Of a stretch of 13,853 bases of DNA, positions 1 to 6,795 are shown piece by piece. The notes below the pieces were generated by a model. It was not told the DNA's origin and searched no databases. It worked only from the letters and a program-made list of their open reading frames with translations. This DNA comes from Bacteriovoracaceae bacterium (GTDB taxonomy: Bacteria > Bdellovibrionota > Bacteriovoracia > Bacteriovoracales > Bacteriovoracaceae). The position numbers and the translations under genes were made by a program. Each line of letters starts with the position of its first letter. Positions within the stretch are counted from its first letter, which is position 1. The DNA is taken from NCBI GenBank assembly GCA_023954595.1, contig JAGSHJ010000037.1, positions 1-13,853 on the forward strand, written 5' to 3'.

Positions 1-786
1 AATTTCGCTATGGGCCCACTTATTCATCTCATCCACCCATTCTTGCATATTACTAAAACGAGTGGCCTTACCAGGGACTTTTCCAATATTTTCATTTGAA
101 ATCCCACCATGAACAAAGAGAGTGTCGTCAATTTTCTTGATAACCTCACCAAGTTTAAGATACTCGTAGAATTCACCACCCTTCTCAAGAGAGCGCATAA
201 AATCATCAAAGACCATTTGATCACTTACTTGCGAAAGATCCATTAATACTTTTAGCTCTCGTCTTCTATGCTCAAACGCTTGGGCAGCGTTCATACCTTT
301 GAGTATGACCTTGAGTCTAAAAATATCAGAATCAAAAGGCTCTACAAGTCTTTGCAAATCGGCCAGTGGCATTGATAGATCTAAATTCATCCCAGTTTTA
401 TTGAGGTACTGAATATAGGGCACTCTTAAGAACTCGTTAGGGGCATGCCCCTTTAAATCCATAATCAGGTTATAAACCATCATCTTATTAACATCTCTAT
501 TACCTAGAAGCAGAGTGACATTATTAGGTTGAGACTTTTTCATTTGTGTAAGCACTCTTACAATGCGAGCTCCACCTGGTCCTTTATCCACAGCATCACC
601 CATAAACACAAGCTGGTGCCCATCTTTTATGTGCCATCCCTTATCTGAGGAGTAATCAAAGAACTCTGAATGCTCTTCTAAATAGCGTTGGAATTTAGGA
701 AAATTACCTTCAAGGTCGCCCACTACGAGAACTGAGCTCATAGCGGCCTTGCACAGACAGAAAAATGTTAATAAAATTAGCCTCAT
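1..786 (-). CDS. Exported calcineurin-like metallophosphoesterase (partial, 3' end outside window)
   Basis: The frame is open from an ATG at 786 to the left edge (262 codons seen, no stop), so the C-terminus is missing. The calcineurin-like metal-binding motifs appear in order: GDLEGN at residues 23-28 (in place of the usual GDxHG), GDAVDKGPGG at about 63-72, GNRDVNK at about 93-99 and FVHGGIS at about 224-230. The GDxxDKGPG plus GNRDxNK wording marks a PPP-like subfamily distinct from MutT-linked or ApaH enzymes. These families use a two-metal centre to hydrolyse phosphate esters; the substrate here is unknown. Residues 1-15 form a short hydrophobic leader, suggesting export, but an in-frame ATG at 741-743 with AAGG 5 nt before it would give a cytoplasmic form starting just before the fold. 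A good promoter lies upstream (843-870). It is transcribed divergently from the gene at 967. Family call is firm; location and substrate are not. Confidence 0.85.
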   Translation of the reverse strand, partial: MRLILLTFFCLCKAAMSSVLVVGDLEGNFPKFQRYLEEHSEFFDYSSDKGWHIKDGHQLVFMGDAVDKGPGGARIVRVLTQMKKSQPNNVTLLLGNRDVNKMMVYNLIMDLKGHAPNEFLRVPYIQYLNKTGMNLDLSMPLADLQRLVEPFDSDIFRLKVILKGMNAAQAFEHRRRELKVLMDLSQVSDQMVFDDFMRSLEKGGEFYEYLKLGEVIKKIDDTLFVHGGISNENIGKVPGKATRFSNMQEWVDEMNKWAHSEI

Positions 787-842
787 AGTAAATACTCTAC
801 AAGACTGATCGGAAAGTAATTAGGGAAACTTGAACCGAAATC

Positions 843-870
843 ATTATAGTCTCAATTGCTGAATTTTCAT
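843..870 (-). promoter_or_regulatory. Predicted sigma-70-type promoter of the metallophosphoesterase gene
   Basis: On the minus strand a perfect -10 box TATAAT (843-848) follows a -35-like ATGAAA (865-870, 4 of 6 consensus bases) with a 16-bp spacer. The predicted start of transcription is near 836, giving a leader of about 50 nt before the ATG at 786. Confidence 0.5.
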
Positions 871-915
871 TAGCACGTTTGTGCTTCGACCATTTTTTTT
901 GCCTTTAATCACATT

Positions 916-924
916 TGGTACAAT
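916..924 (+). promoter_or_regulatory. Predicted extended -10 promoter for the 967/1480 gene pair
   Basis: TGG followed by TACAAT (919-924) makes an extended -10 element. No good -35 is visible; the bases at the expected place are a run of T. Transcription would start near 931, about 36 nt before the ATG at 967, leaving room for the GAGGA ribosome binding site at 951-955. A second -10-like TAAAAT at 927-932 is possible. Confidence 0.35.
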
Positions 925-966
925 GGTAAAATAGTCGTAATTGAAACTTCGAGGAAATGTTTAAAA

Positions 967-1455
967 ATGATACGCACTATCCTATTTAGTTTGCTTCTTG
1001 CATGTACAACTGCATTTGCAAAACCCAATGCTAAAGTTATTAAAAGACCAGAGATGAAGGCCTATGGCATTGTAGAAACAGGTACAGTCCCTGAGTCGGA
1101 AAAGTTAATATCCAAGCTATCATCGCAATTTGAAAAGTATGGAGACACTAGAGAGCTAATTGTTTCCTTTCTAGATTTCAATCCTAAGGAAAATAAAGTT
1201 AAAATTTTTGTAGGTTTTTTTGAAGGATCAAGGTTAAAAGATCATCCAAAGGACAATTACGAGAAGTTAACTTTTCCTCAAGGCCCTTACCTACAAGTAA
1301 AGTTCGACGACCCGGGAGAACTTAGAGATGCTTATGACGTAATAAATTCTATTGAGAAAAAAATGGGTAAGAAAACTACTGGCTATGTGATCAATGGATA
1401 TACCATTGTTGATTTTAAATATATCCCCACCTCTTTGGTTAAAATTCAAGAATAA
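967..1455 (+). CDS. Exported protein with probable GyrI-like effector-binding fold
   Basis: 162 residues. The first 18 residues are a classic Sec signal peptide (positive MIR, hydrophobic core, cleavage expected after AFA), so the mature protein should be periplasmic or secreted. The rest resembles the GyrI/SOUL-like small-molecule-binding fold. It has an opening 'MKAYGIVETG' strand, a helix at about 41-58, a 'VKIFVGFFEG' strand at about 78-87, then 'KLTFPQGPYLQVKFDDPGEL' leading into an amphipathic helix and a closing 'GYTIVDFKYIP' strand. That match is by pattern only and is tentative. GyrI-like domains usually sit in cytoplasm (transcription activators, gyrase inhibitor), so an exported copy is unusual. 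A GAGGA ribosome binding site lies at 951-955. The GNAT gene starts 24 nt after its stop, suggesting co-transcription. No enzymatic residues can be named. Confidence 0.75.
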   Translation: MIRTILFSLLLACTTAFAKPNAKVIKRPEMKAYGIVETGTVPESEKLISKLSSQFEKYGDTRELIVSFLDFNPKENKVKIFVGFFEGSRLKDHPKDNYEKLTFPQGPYLQVKFDDPGELRDAYDVINSIEKKMGKKTTGYVINGYTIVDFKYIPTSLVKIQE

Positions 1456-1479
1456 TAAATATTAATAAGGAACGCCTAG

Positions 1480-2037
1480 GTGGAAATTTTTCTAAAAACT
1501 GAACGTGTAATTCTTAGATATTTCAAACCAGAAGATAAAGAACTTCTAAGAGATCTTGATAGTGATCCTGAAGTCATGAGGTTTCTAAGCAATGGTAATC
1601 CAAGTGATGAGAAAGAAGTAACTCGCGCAATTACTGTCATAATGGAATTAAATGACAAGACTGATGGAAAGTATGGGTATTGGATCGCATTAGAAAAACA
1701 GACAAATAACTTCATGGGCTGGTTCCAGCTACGACCTTTAAAGACTGATCCTGAAAATTATGAAAAGCTAGAGCTTGGATACAGGTTAAAGAGAGAGTTT
1801 TGGGGTAGAGGGTATGCCACCGAAGTTTCTAAAGCTCTAATAGATAGAGCATTCAAAGTCCTAGGCTCCACGGAGGTTTGGGCCTTAACCCATCATAAAA
1901 ACTTAGGCTCACGCAAGGTAATGGAGAAGTGCGGGCTGAGCTATAAGTACGAAGAACCATACGAACCCTACCCTGATCCTGATAACCTAGTCGTATATTA
2001 CGCATTATCGAAGGCCCAATGGTCACAGAAAACTTAG
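1480..2037 (+). CDS. GNAT-family N-acetyltransferase, RimJ/RimL type
   Basis: 185 residues with the layout of the RimJ/RimL branch of GNAT enzymes, which transfer acetyl from acetyl-CoA to amino groups of protein N-termini, amino acids or small molecules. The N-terminus 'LKTERVILRYFKPEDKELL' (about 5-23) is the typical opening of this branch. 'LELGYRLKREFWGRGYATE' (about 97-115) holds motif A, with WGRGYATE as the pyrophosphate-binding loop, and 'HHKNLGSRKVMEKCGL' (about 138-153) is motif B. The start is GTG at 1480, supported by AAGGA at 1467-1471 with 8 nt spacing; no ATG fits better. It lies 24 nt behind the exported GyrI-like gene, so both probably share a message. The substrate cannot be read from sequence. 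The protein is cytoplasmic, without signal or membrane segment. Confidence 0.9.
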   Translation: MEIFLKTERVILRYFKPEDKELLRDLDSDPEVMRFLSNGNPSDEKEVTRAITVIMELNDKTDGKYGYWIALEKQTNNFMGWFQLRPLKTDPENYEKLELGYRLKREFWGRGYATEVSKALIDRAFKVLGSTEVWALTHHKNLGSRKVMEKCGLSYKYEEPYEPYPDPDNLVVYYALSKAQWSQKT

Positions 2038-2064
2038 CTTTTCCTTTTTAGCTTGTGATCAATT

Positions 2065-2073
2065 TGCTATGTT
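2065..2073 (+). promoter_or_regulatory. Predicted extended -10 promoter placing transcription start at the DUF3820 ATG
   Basis: TGC followed by TATGTT (2068-2073) forms an extended -10. Counting the usual 7 nt from its end puts transcription start at about 2080, the A of the ATG. No Shine-Dalgarno sequence precedes that ATG (the bases are GTTGTCCTC), which fits a leaderless message. A -35 is weak at best (T-rich run at 2045-2050). Confidence 0.35.
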
Positions 2074-2079
2074 GTCCTC

Positions 2080-2283
2080 ATGAATGATCTTGAAAAATTG
2101 GCCAGAACTAAAATGCCCTTTGGAAAACACGCTGGTACAGTGCTCATTGACCTGCCCGAGAACTATGTTGTGTGGTTCCACTCTAAAGGTTTTCCAGAAG
2201 GTGAAATAGGAAGACTATTAGGTCTTTTATATGAAATTAAACTCAATGGCCTTGAGTACCTTGTTCAGCGACTACGATTTTAA
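2080..2283 (+). CDS. DUF3820 family small protein
   Basis: 67 residues matching the DUF3820 family over its whole length: 'KMPFGKHAGTVLIDLPENYVVWF' (about 11-33) and 'KGFPEGEIGRLLGLLYEIKLNGLEYL' (about 36-61) carry the conserved MPFGKxxG, DLPExYxxWF, KGFPxGxxGxLL and EIKxNGLExL blocks. Members are short cytoplasmic proteins of unknown biochemical role, some listed as quorum-sensing-regulated factors. The complete set of blocks shows that this is a real, intact gene despite its size. It starts 42 nt after the GNAT stop but seems to have its own promoter and no ribosome binding site, so leaderless translation is possible. A weak hairpin and T-run follow its stop, and the next gene converges on it. 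Confidence 0.85.
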   Translation: MNDLEKLARTKMPFGKHAGTVLIDLPENYVVWFHSKGFPEGEIGRLLGLLYEIKLNGLEYLVQRLRF

Positions 2284-2320
2284 TCTGGCCCACCTACCTA
2301 GGTAAGTAGGCCTGTATTAT

Positions 2321-2347
2321 CTGCCCCAGAAGGCAGCTAGTCTTTTT
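2321..2347 (+). terminator. Weak candidate terminator of the DUF3820 gene
   Basis: CTGCC (2321-2325) and GGCAG (2332-2336) form a 5-bp stem with a 6-nt loop, followed after 4 nt by a T-rich run (2341-2347) that lies inside the 3' end of the convergent arsH. The short stem and the gap before the T-run make this modest. A second hairpin, CCTAC with GTAGG (about 2294-2310), lies just before it. Confidence 0.3.
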
Positions 2348-3035
2348 TCTCGCCTTTGACCATTTCGGCATATGCCTTAGCTTCTTTTTGCTTTCTTTCA
2401 CTATACCTATCAACTAAAAAATCAGCGTGATCACGTGTGAGATATGTAAAGCGCATAAGCTCCTCCATTACATCTACAATCCTTTCTCTAAATGCAGACT
2501 CTTTCATAGATCCGTCTTCGTTAAACTCTTGGTATGCCTTGGCAACAGAAGACTGGTTTGGAATTGTAATCATACGCATCCACCTTCCTAGAACACGCAT
2601 ATTGTTGACAGCATTAAAGCTTTGCGATCCACCACTTACTTGAATTAGGGCCAAAGTTCTGCCTTGAGTAGGCCTAACAGCGCCCATAGTTAGTGGAATC
2701 CAGTCAATTTGAGTCTTCATTAATCCTGACATATTTCCATGAAGCTCAGGAGAGGACCAAACTTGTCCTTCAGACCAAAGACTCAACTCTCTCAGCTCCT
2801 GAACCTTAGGGTGTTCAACTGACTTGTCGTTATCAAATACAGGGATGCCTTCAGGGTTGTATATCTTAACCTCAGCTCCCATGTGCTCAAGAATGTTTTT
2901 TGCCTCTTCAGCTGCAAGCCTAGAATAAGATCTGTCTCTTAGAGATCCGTACAATACAAGTATGCGTGGTTTATGTGTGCTCTTTTCCAGTTCCTGTGGA
3001 TTTAAATTGAATTTTTCATTTTCTAAATATTTCAT
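2337..3035 (-). CDS. arsH: ArsH, NADPH-dependent FMN oxidoreductase of arsenic resistance type
   Basis: 232 residues, usual ArsH length. It has a flavodoxin-like fold with the FMN phosphate loop 'YGSLRDRSYSR' (29-39), the 'WSSPELHGNMSGLMKTQIDWIP' block (93-114), 'VSGGSQSFNAVNNMRVLGRWMRM' (133-155) and 'PNQSSVAKAYQEFNEDGSMK' (159-178), all hallmarks of ArsH rather than general NADPH-dependent FMN reductases. Characterised ArsH proteins are tetrameric cytoplasmic flavoproteins. They oxidise trivalent organoarsenicals to less toxic pentavalent forms and also reduce quinones, azo dyes or metal ions with NADPH. A good ribosome binding site (AAGGA; 3044-3048 on the plus strand) sits 8 nt before the ATG. 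No arsR, arsB, arsC, acr3 or arsI is seen nearby, so this is an orphan copy here. Its promoter looks MerR-controlled, so it may serve in metal, thiol or redox stress instead of, or besides, arsenic resistance. Confidence 0.93.
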   Translation of the reverse strand: MKYLENEKFNLNPQELEKSTHKPRILVLYGSLRDRSYSRLAAEEAKNILEHMGAEVKIYNPEGIPVFDNDKSVEHPKVQELRELSLWSEGQVWSSPELHGNMSGLMKTQIDWIPLTMGAVRPTQGRTLALIQVSGGSQSFNAVNNMRVLGRWMRMITIPNQSSVAKAYQEFNEDGSMKESAFRERIVDVMEELMRFTYLTRDHADFLVDRYSERKQKEAKAYAEMVKGEKKD

Positions 3036-3071
3036 ATGCGATTTCCTTTATAAAAGCTTGATATCTGGTAG

Positions 3072-3103
3072 ATTCTACACCCCGTACCATAGTACAGTGT
3101 CAA
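3072..3103 (-). promoter_or_regulatory. arsH promoter with MerR-family-type operator in a 20-bp spacer
   Basis: On the minus strand a perfect -35 TTGACA (3098-3103) is followed by TAGAAT (3072-3077) with a 20-bp spacer (3078-3097). The spacer holds a dyad, CTGTAC and GTACGG arms around a 4-bp centre (3082-3097), that extends outward to AC/GT at 3079-3100. Over-long 19-20-bp spacers with a centred dyad touching the -35 are the mark of promoters activated by MerR-family regulators (mer, zntA, cadA, copA). Transcription would start near 3065, about 30 nt before the arsH ATG. The regulator gene is not in the window. Confidence 0.6.
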
Positions 3104-3105
3104 GA

Positions 3106-3119
3106 TAGGTTTATACCTA
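3106..3119. promoter_or_regulatory. Small inverted repeat upstream of the arsH -35
   Basis: TAGGT and ACCTA arms separated by TTAT form a 14-bp dyad only 2 bp upstream of the arsH -35. It could be a second operator in the region shared by arsH and the divergent OsmC-YcaO gene, or chance in AT-rich DNA. Confidence 0.25.
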
Positions 3120-3242
3120 CCTAATAAGCTAGGAATTATCAAGAAACCTACAAATGCCCGAGTATAACTGCCTATCTGTAATTCTTATCCATAAAAGGAC
3201 AAAAAGCTATAAAGAGACTCATTAAGGTGATAATCAGAGGGT

Positions 3243-5432
3243 ATGCAAGTAAACGTAAAATTTTTAGAAAACCTGAGACTTGAGGCCAACTTTGATGACT
3301 TCAGCATTATTACCGATCAGCCAATTCGCTATAAAGGCGATGGAAGTGCACCTAGTCCTTTCGACTACTTTCTAGCTTCCTCAGCGCTGTGTGCCGCATA
3401 CTTTGTAAAAGTATATTGTGTGGCCAGAGACATTCCTACGGAAGACATAAAGCTTTCTCAAGATAACATTATAGATCCTGAGAACAGATACAATCAGACC
3501 TTCAATATTCAGGTTGAATTGCCTGAGAGCATATCCGAAAAAGATCGTGAGGGTATTTTACGTGCAATGGATCGATGTACAGTAAAGAGAGTTATTCAAA
3601 ATAAACCTCAATTTAAAATCGACTCCAAAAATGTTCTAGGAAAAGATGAGGGTATAAACGCGCAGCTGACAACTTCCAGTGAAGCAAAGACTATGATTCT
3701 TGGAAAGGATTGTTCCCTAGAAGAGACAATTGCAAACATGAGCTCAATTCTAAGCGAGCTTGGTATAAAAATTGAAATCGCTTCATGGAGAAACCTTGTT
3801 CCTCATGTCTGGTCTGTTCACATTAGAGATGCAGACTCCCCTATGTGTTATACCAACGGTAAGGGCGCTACAAAAGATGCTGCTCTTTGTTCAGCACTAG
3901 GTGAATATCTAGAAAGAATAAGTAACAACTACTTCTATAATGATTTCTTCTTAGGTGAAGAGATTGCCAACAGTGAATTTGTTCATTATCCAAATGAGAA
4001 ATGGTTCAGGCCAGGCCCTGAAGACTCACTTCCTGAAGGGCTTATGGATGAGAGACTTCTAGACATCTATAACCCTGAAGACGAATTAAAATCGACTCAC
4101 CTTATAGATACAAATTCAGGTAATACCGATCGTGGAATCTGTGCACTTCCTTATGAGAGACAATCTGATAAAGAAACTGTTTATATTCCAGTAAATCTTA
4201 TCGGCAACCTATTTGTAAGTAATGGAATGAGCGCTGGTAATACAAAGTACGAAGCACGTGTTCAATGTCTTTCTGAAATTTTTGAACGCGCAGTTAAAAA
4301 CCAGATTATTCTAGAAGAGATCACTCTTCCAGACGTTCCTGAGAGTGTCATTGCAAAGTATCCAAAGATCCAAGAAGGAATCCAAAAGCTTGAAGAGCGT
4401 GGATTCCCAATCGTTGTTAAAGATGCGTCCTTAGGCGCTAAATTTCCTGTAATGTGTGTAACTCTAATGAATCCAAACAATGGCGGAGTGTTCGCCTCAT
4501 TTGGAGCACACCCAAAATTTGAAGTAGCACTTGAGAGAAGTTTGACCGAACTACTTCAAGGAAGAAGCTTTGAAGGCCTAAATGATGTTGCTGCTCCAAC
4601 ATTTAATAAATTTGCAGTAAGTGAGCATAATAATATTGTAGATCACTTTATTGACTCAACAGGAGTCATTTCTTGGAAGTTCTTCAGCGGCAAGTCTGAT
4701 TACGAATTTACTCATTGGGACCTATCCGGTTCAACGGAACAGGAATACAACTACCTGATGGATATCTTCGCTCAGCTTGAGAAAGAAGTTTACATCGCCG
4801 ACTACGAGGAACTGGGAGCGAAAGCTTGCAGAATTTTAGTACCTGGTTATTCTGAAATCTACCCTGTTGACGACCTAATATGGGATAATCACAACAAGGC
4901 ACTTGAATTTAGATCTGACATTTTAAATATCCACTCACTTGATGACAATGCTCTATCTAGTTTGATCTCCAACCTTGAGGACAGCGAACTTGATGATTAC
5001 ACCCTTATTTCTGAACTCATCGGGATTGCTTTTGATGAAAACTCGGTATGGGGAAGACTTAATATTGGTGAATTAAAATGCATGGGAGCTCTTGCTCTTA
5101 AGCGCTTTGACGAGGCCAAAGAGTTTGTGGAGATGTTCCTAACGTTTAACGACAACTCTCCAGAGAGGAAAAAGTATTACCAATGTCTGAATGCAATTTT
5201 AGATATCACTTTGGACGAAGAACTCGACGTTAATGATTATGTCCACAGCATGACTAGAATGTATGGCGCAGAGGTTCTGGATAACGCCCTAGGAACCGTC
5301 AGAGGTGACATAAAGTTCTTTGGGCTTACTAAGACTAGCATGAAATTAGAAGGCCTTGAGAAGCATTTAAAGCTCATTGAAAGCTATGAGAAGCTACAAG
5401 TTGCCAGAGCTAAATTTAAACAAAACAACTAA
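3243..5432 (+). CDS. OsmC domain / YcaO domain fusion protein
   Basis: 729 residues in three parts. Residues 1 to about 127 are OsmC/Ohr-like, with two well-placed cysteines (Cys50 in 'FLASSALCAAYF', Cys112 in 'DRCTVKRVI') like the peroxidatic pair of that fold. Residues about 150-590 are a YcaO domain with the ATP-binding glutamates in 'SALGEYLER' (Glu221, Glu224) and 'CLSEIFER' (Glu345, Glu348), after 'NGKGATKDAAL' and 'AGNTKYEARV'. Residues about 600-729 are helical, as in E. coli YcaO. YcaO domains use ATP to activate backbone amides. The E. coli homologue is tied genetically to RimO-dependent methylthiolation of ribosomal protein S12, and the fused form has no proven reaction. The tail lacks the PxPxP ending of azoline-forming YcaOs, and no precursor peptide or partner is nearby. 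AAGGTGA (3224-3230) is the likely ribosome binding site; AGAGG at 3236-3240 is too close. The gene is divergent from arsH. Confidence 0.93.
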   Translation: MQVNVKFLENLRLEANFDDFSIITDQPIRYKGDGSAPSPFDYFLASSALCAAYFVKVYCVARDIPTEDIKLSQDNIIDPENRYNQTFNIQVELPESISEKDREGILRAMDRCTVKRVIQNKPQFKIDSKNVLGKDEGINAQLTTSSEAKTMILGKDCSLEETIANMSSILSELGIKIEIASWRNLVPHVWSVHIRDADSPMCYTNGKGATKDAALCSALGEYLERISNNYFYNDFFLGEEIANSEFVHYPNEKWFRPGPEDSLPEGLMDERLLDIYNPEDELKSTHLIDTNSGNTDRGICALPYERQSDKETVYIPVNLIGNLFVSNGMSAGNTKYEARVQCLSEIFERAVKNQIILEEITLPDVPESVIAKYPKIQEGIQKLEERGFPIVVKDASLGAKFPVMCVTLMNPNNGGVFASFGAHPKFEVALERSLTELLQGRSFEGLNDVAAPTFNKFAVSEHNNIVDHFIDSTGVISWKFFSGKSDYEFTHWDLSGSTEQEYNYLMDIFAQLEKEVYIADYEELGAKACRILVPGYSEIYPVDDLIWDNHNKALEFRSDILNIHSLDDNALSSLISNLEDSELDDYTLISELIGIAFDENSVWGRLNIGELKCMGALALKRFDEAKEFVEMFLTFNDNSPERKKYYQCLNAILDITLDEELDVNDYVHSMTRMYGAEVLDNALGTVRGDIKFFGLTKTSMKLEGLEKHLKLIESYEKLQVARAKFKQNN

Positions 5433-5436
5433 AAAT

Positions 5437-5465
5437 AAGGCCTGCTAACAAGCAGGCCTTTTTTA
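5437..5465. terminator. Strong bidirectional intrinsic terminator
   Basis: AAGGCCTGC (5437-5445) and GCAGGCCTT (5452-5460) form a perfect 9-bp stem around a 6-nt loop, followed by a T-run through 5464. The minus strand also ends in a T-rich run after the stem. It therefore serves both the OsmC-YcaO gene and the convergent PTS-glucoamylase operon, whose last stop codon (5466-5468) abuts it. Confidence 0.92.
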
Positions 5466-6785
5466 TTACAACTGAAGTGCTGCGGATATATGTGCGGCAT
5501 AAGACCAAGTAAGATCTCTTGCTCCCATCATGAAGCCATTGAAGCGGCTCATTTGCTCATCCATATGTCCGTTGTCATCTGCGTGATAGTCGGCCCTCTT
5601 GAAAAATCCCAAGGCCTTATTTCTTAATTTACTTAGAAGTTTATCTTTAGAATCGCAACCAGAGAGTTGAAGTCTATGACAAACATCTTGAATGTTCACT
5701 GAGCTTGAATTTCTAAGCCTTTTTTCAAGTCTTAGATAATACTCTCCCATCGCAAATGTTGCTAAGAACCAAGGGTTTCCAAGTCTGTCTGTTCTATAGC
5801 CGTCATAAGTATCTTCTGGGTATCTTCCTATAGCAGTACCTAAGTGATCCTGAGACTTATTAATGCTATAAATTTGCTTAAAAGACTCTTCAATTTTAAC
5901 CGCTGTGGCCATCACTCTTGAATCTTCCACTCCAAAGAAGCCATCACCATTATCACCGTGATGAACACCAAGAATGACAGAAACATCTAACTGAGACTTG
6001 TATACGCCTCGAGTTTGATTGAGCGTTGACTCAATATGGCCTTTATTTGGATTCCAAAAGGTCTCAATAAGTTTAGAAACCTTCTGTGCCTTAATCTCGT
6101 AAAAGTCCGCAGCTCCATTATCTCCAAGTCTCCTAGCAAGCTTAGCACCACTTAAAAGAGCTCTTCTTTGCGCCATGGCCGTAGAAAAGTGAAGTCCCAT
6201 AACTTCTTCCCAATAATCAAAACCATGAGAATTAAAATAGATCGCCGTATACTCAAGATCCATTTTTATAGGTGATAGTGCTGGAAGCTCAGGAGTGTAG
6301 AGATTCTCTCTAACCCACTGTTCCTGTCCTTCATCTATTAGATAATTTGCAAACTTAATTAGAGTAACTGCTCTTAGTGCTGGCCCATCATGTTGAGGTC
6401 TCCCCCAAGGTCCAGTAAAAGGCCTGCCATCCACATGATATTTAGGCTCTCCAAGATTGAAAAAACCAGATGCTTGTTGGTTGCTTTGAACTCTGGCAAC
6501 AAAGTCATACATTAGACTTTTAAGTTGGTTTTTCTTTATTGGGTCTTGTTCAACAACCATCACATCAAAGATGGTACTCATTACAAGTGCTGCATCTCTA
6601 ACCCAATGGTAGAAGTAATTAGGCTGTGATTTGGATGGAGAGGCAACTACCACCCCTTTTTCAGTACCGCTTGGGTGAATATTATTTAACAACAATTCCA
6701 AACTTTTTTTGTCGTCAATCTTGTTAAATTCTACTGCAAATAAGTTTGCAGTGAACAACAACGCAATTAAAAGATAATTCATCAT
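5466..6785 (-). CDS. Exported GH15 glucoamylase (glucan 1,4-alpha-glucosidase)
   Basis: 439 residues. Residues 1-17 are a Sec signal peptide ending LFA, so the enzyme acts in the periplasm or outside. The remainder is an (alpha/alpha)6 GH15 domain of the eukaryote-like type: 'YFYHWVRDAALV' (57-68), 'GRPQHDGPALRA' (128-139), 'DYWEEV' (190-195) with Glu193 as likely catalytic acid, and 'MDEQMSRFNGFMMGARDLTWSYAA' (408-431) with Glu410 as likely catalytic base. These align with the fungal WTRDSALV, GRPQRDGPALRA, DLWEEV and SEQ-to-ARDLTWSYA motifs. The family releases beta-D-glucose from non-reducing ends of starch or glycogen. No starch-binding domain is present. It starts 10 nt after the ptsI stop, last in the PTS operon. 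GAGGAG lies 4-5 nt before the annotated ATG and 7-8 nt before the adjacent second ATG (6780-6782), which may be the true start. Feeding glucose to the co-encoded PTS is the natural reading. Confidence 0.93.
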   Translation of the reverse strand: MMNYLLIALLFTANLFAVEFNKIDDKKSLELLLNNIHPSGTEKGVVVASPSKSQPNYFYHWVRDAALVMSTIFDVMVVEQDPIKKNQLKSLMYDFVARVQSNQQASGFFNLGEPKYHVDGRPFTGPWGRPQHDGPALRAVTLIKFANYLIDEGQEQWVRENLYTPELPALSPIKMDLEYTAIYFNSHGFDYWEEVMGLHFSTAMAQRRALLSGAKLARRLGDNGAADFYEIKAQKVSKLIETFWNPNKGHIESTLNQTRGVYKSQLDVSVILGVHHGDNGDGFFGVEDSRVMATAVKIEESFKQIYSINKSQDHLGTAIGRYPEDTYDGYRTDRLGNPWFLATFAMGEYYLRLEKRLRNSSSVNIQDVCHRLQLSGCDSKDKLLSKLRNKALGFFKRADYHADDNGHMDEQMSRFNGFMMGARDLTWSYAAHISAALQL

Positions 6786-6795
6786 GATTCTCCTC

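Noticed and set aside
24..224. Short open frame on the minus strand at the left edge
   Set aside because: It is out of frame with the continuous metallophosphoesterase reading frame that runs from 786 to the edge with all metal-binding motifs.
1476..1715. Open frame on the minus strand opposite the GNAT gene
   Set aside because: The GNAT frame on the plus strand has a ribosome binding site and family motifs; the antisense product is low-complexity Ser/Leu.
2337..3035. arsH as part of an arsenic resistance island
   Set aside because: No arsR, arsB, acr3, arsC, arsM or mobility gene is present within the window, and base composition does not shift around it.
3036..5432. A YcaO-based peptide natural-product (RiPP) cluster
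   Set aside because: No short precursor frame with a ribosome binding site, E1-like partner, dehydrogenase or exporter is nearby; the fused OsmC-YcaO type is a stand-alone protein family.
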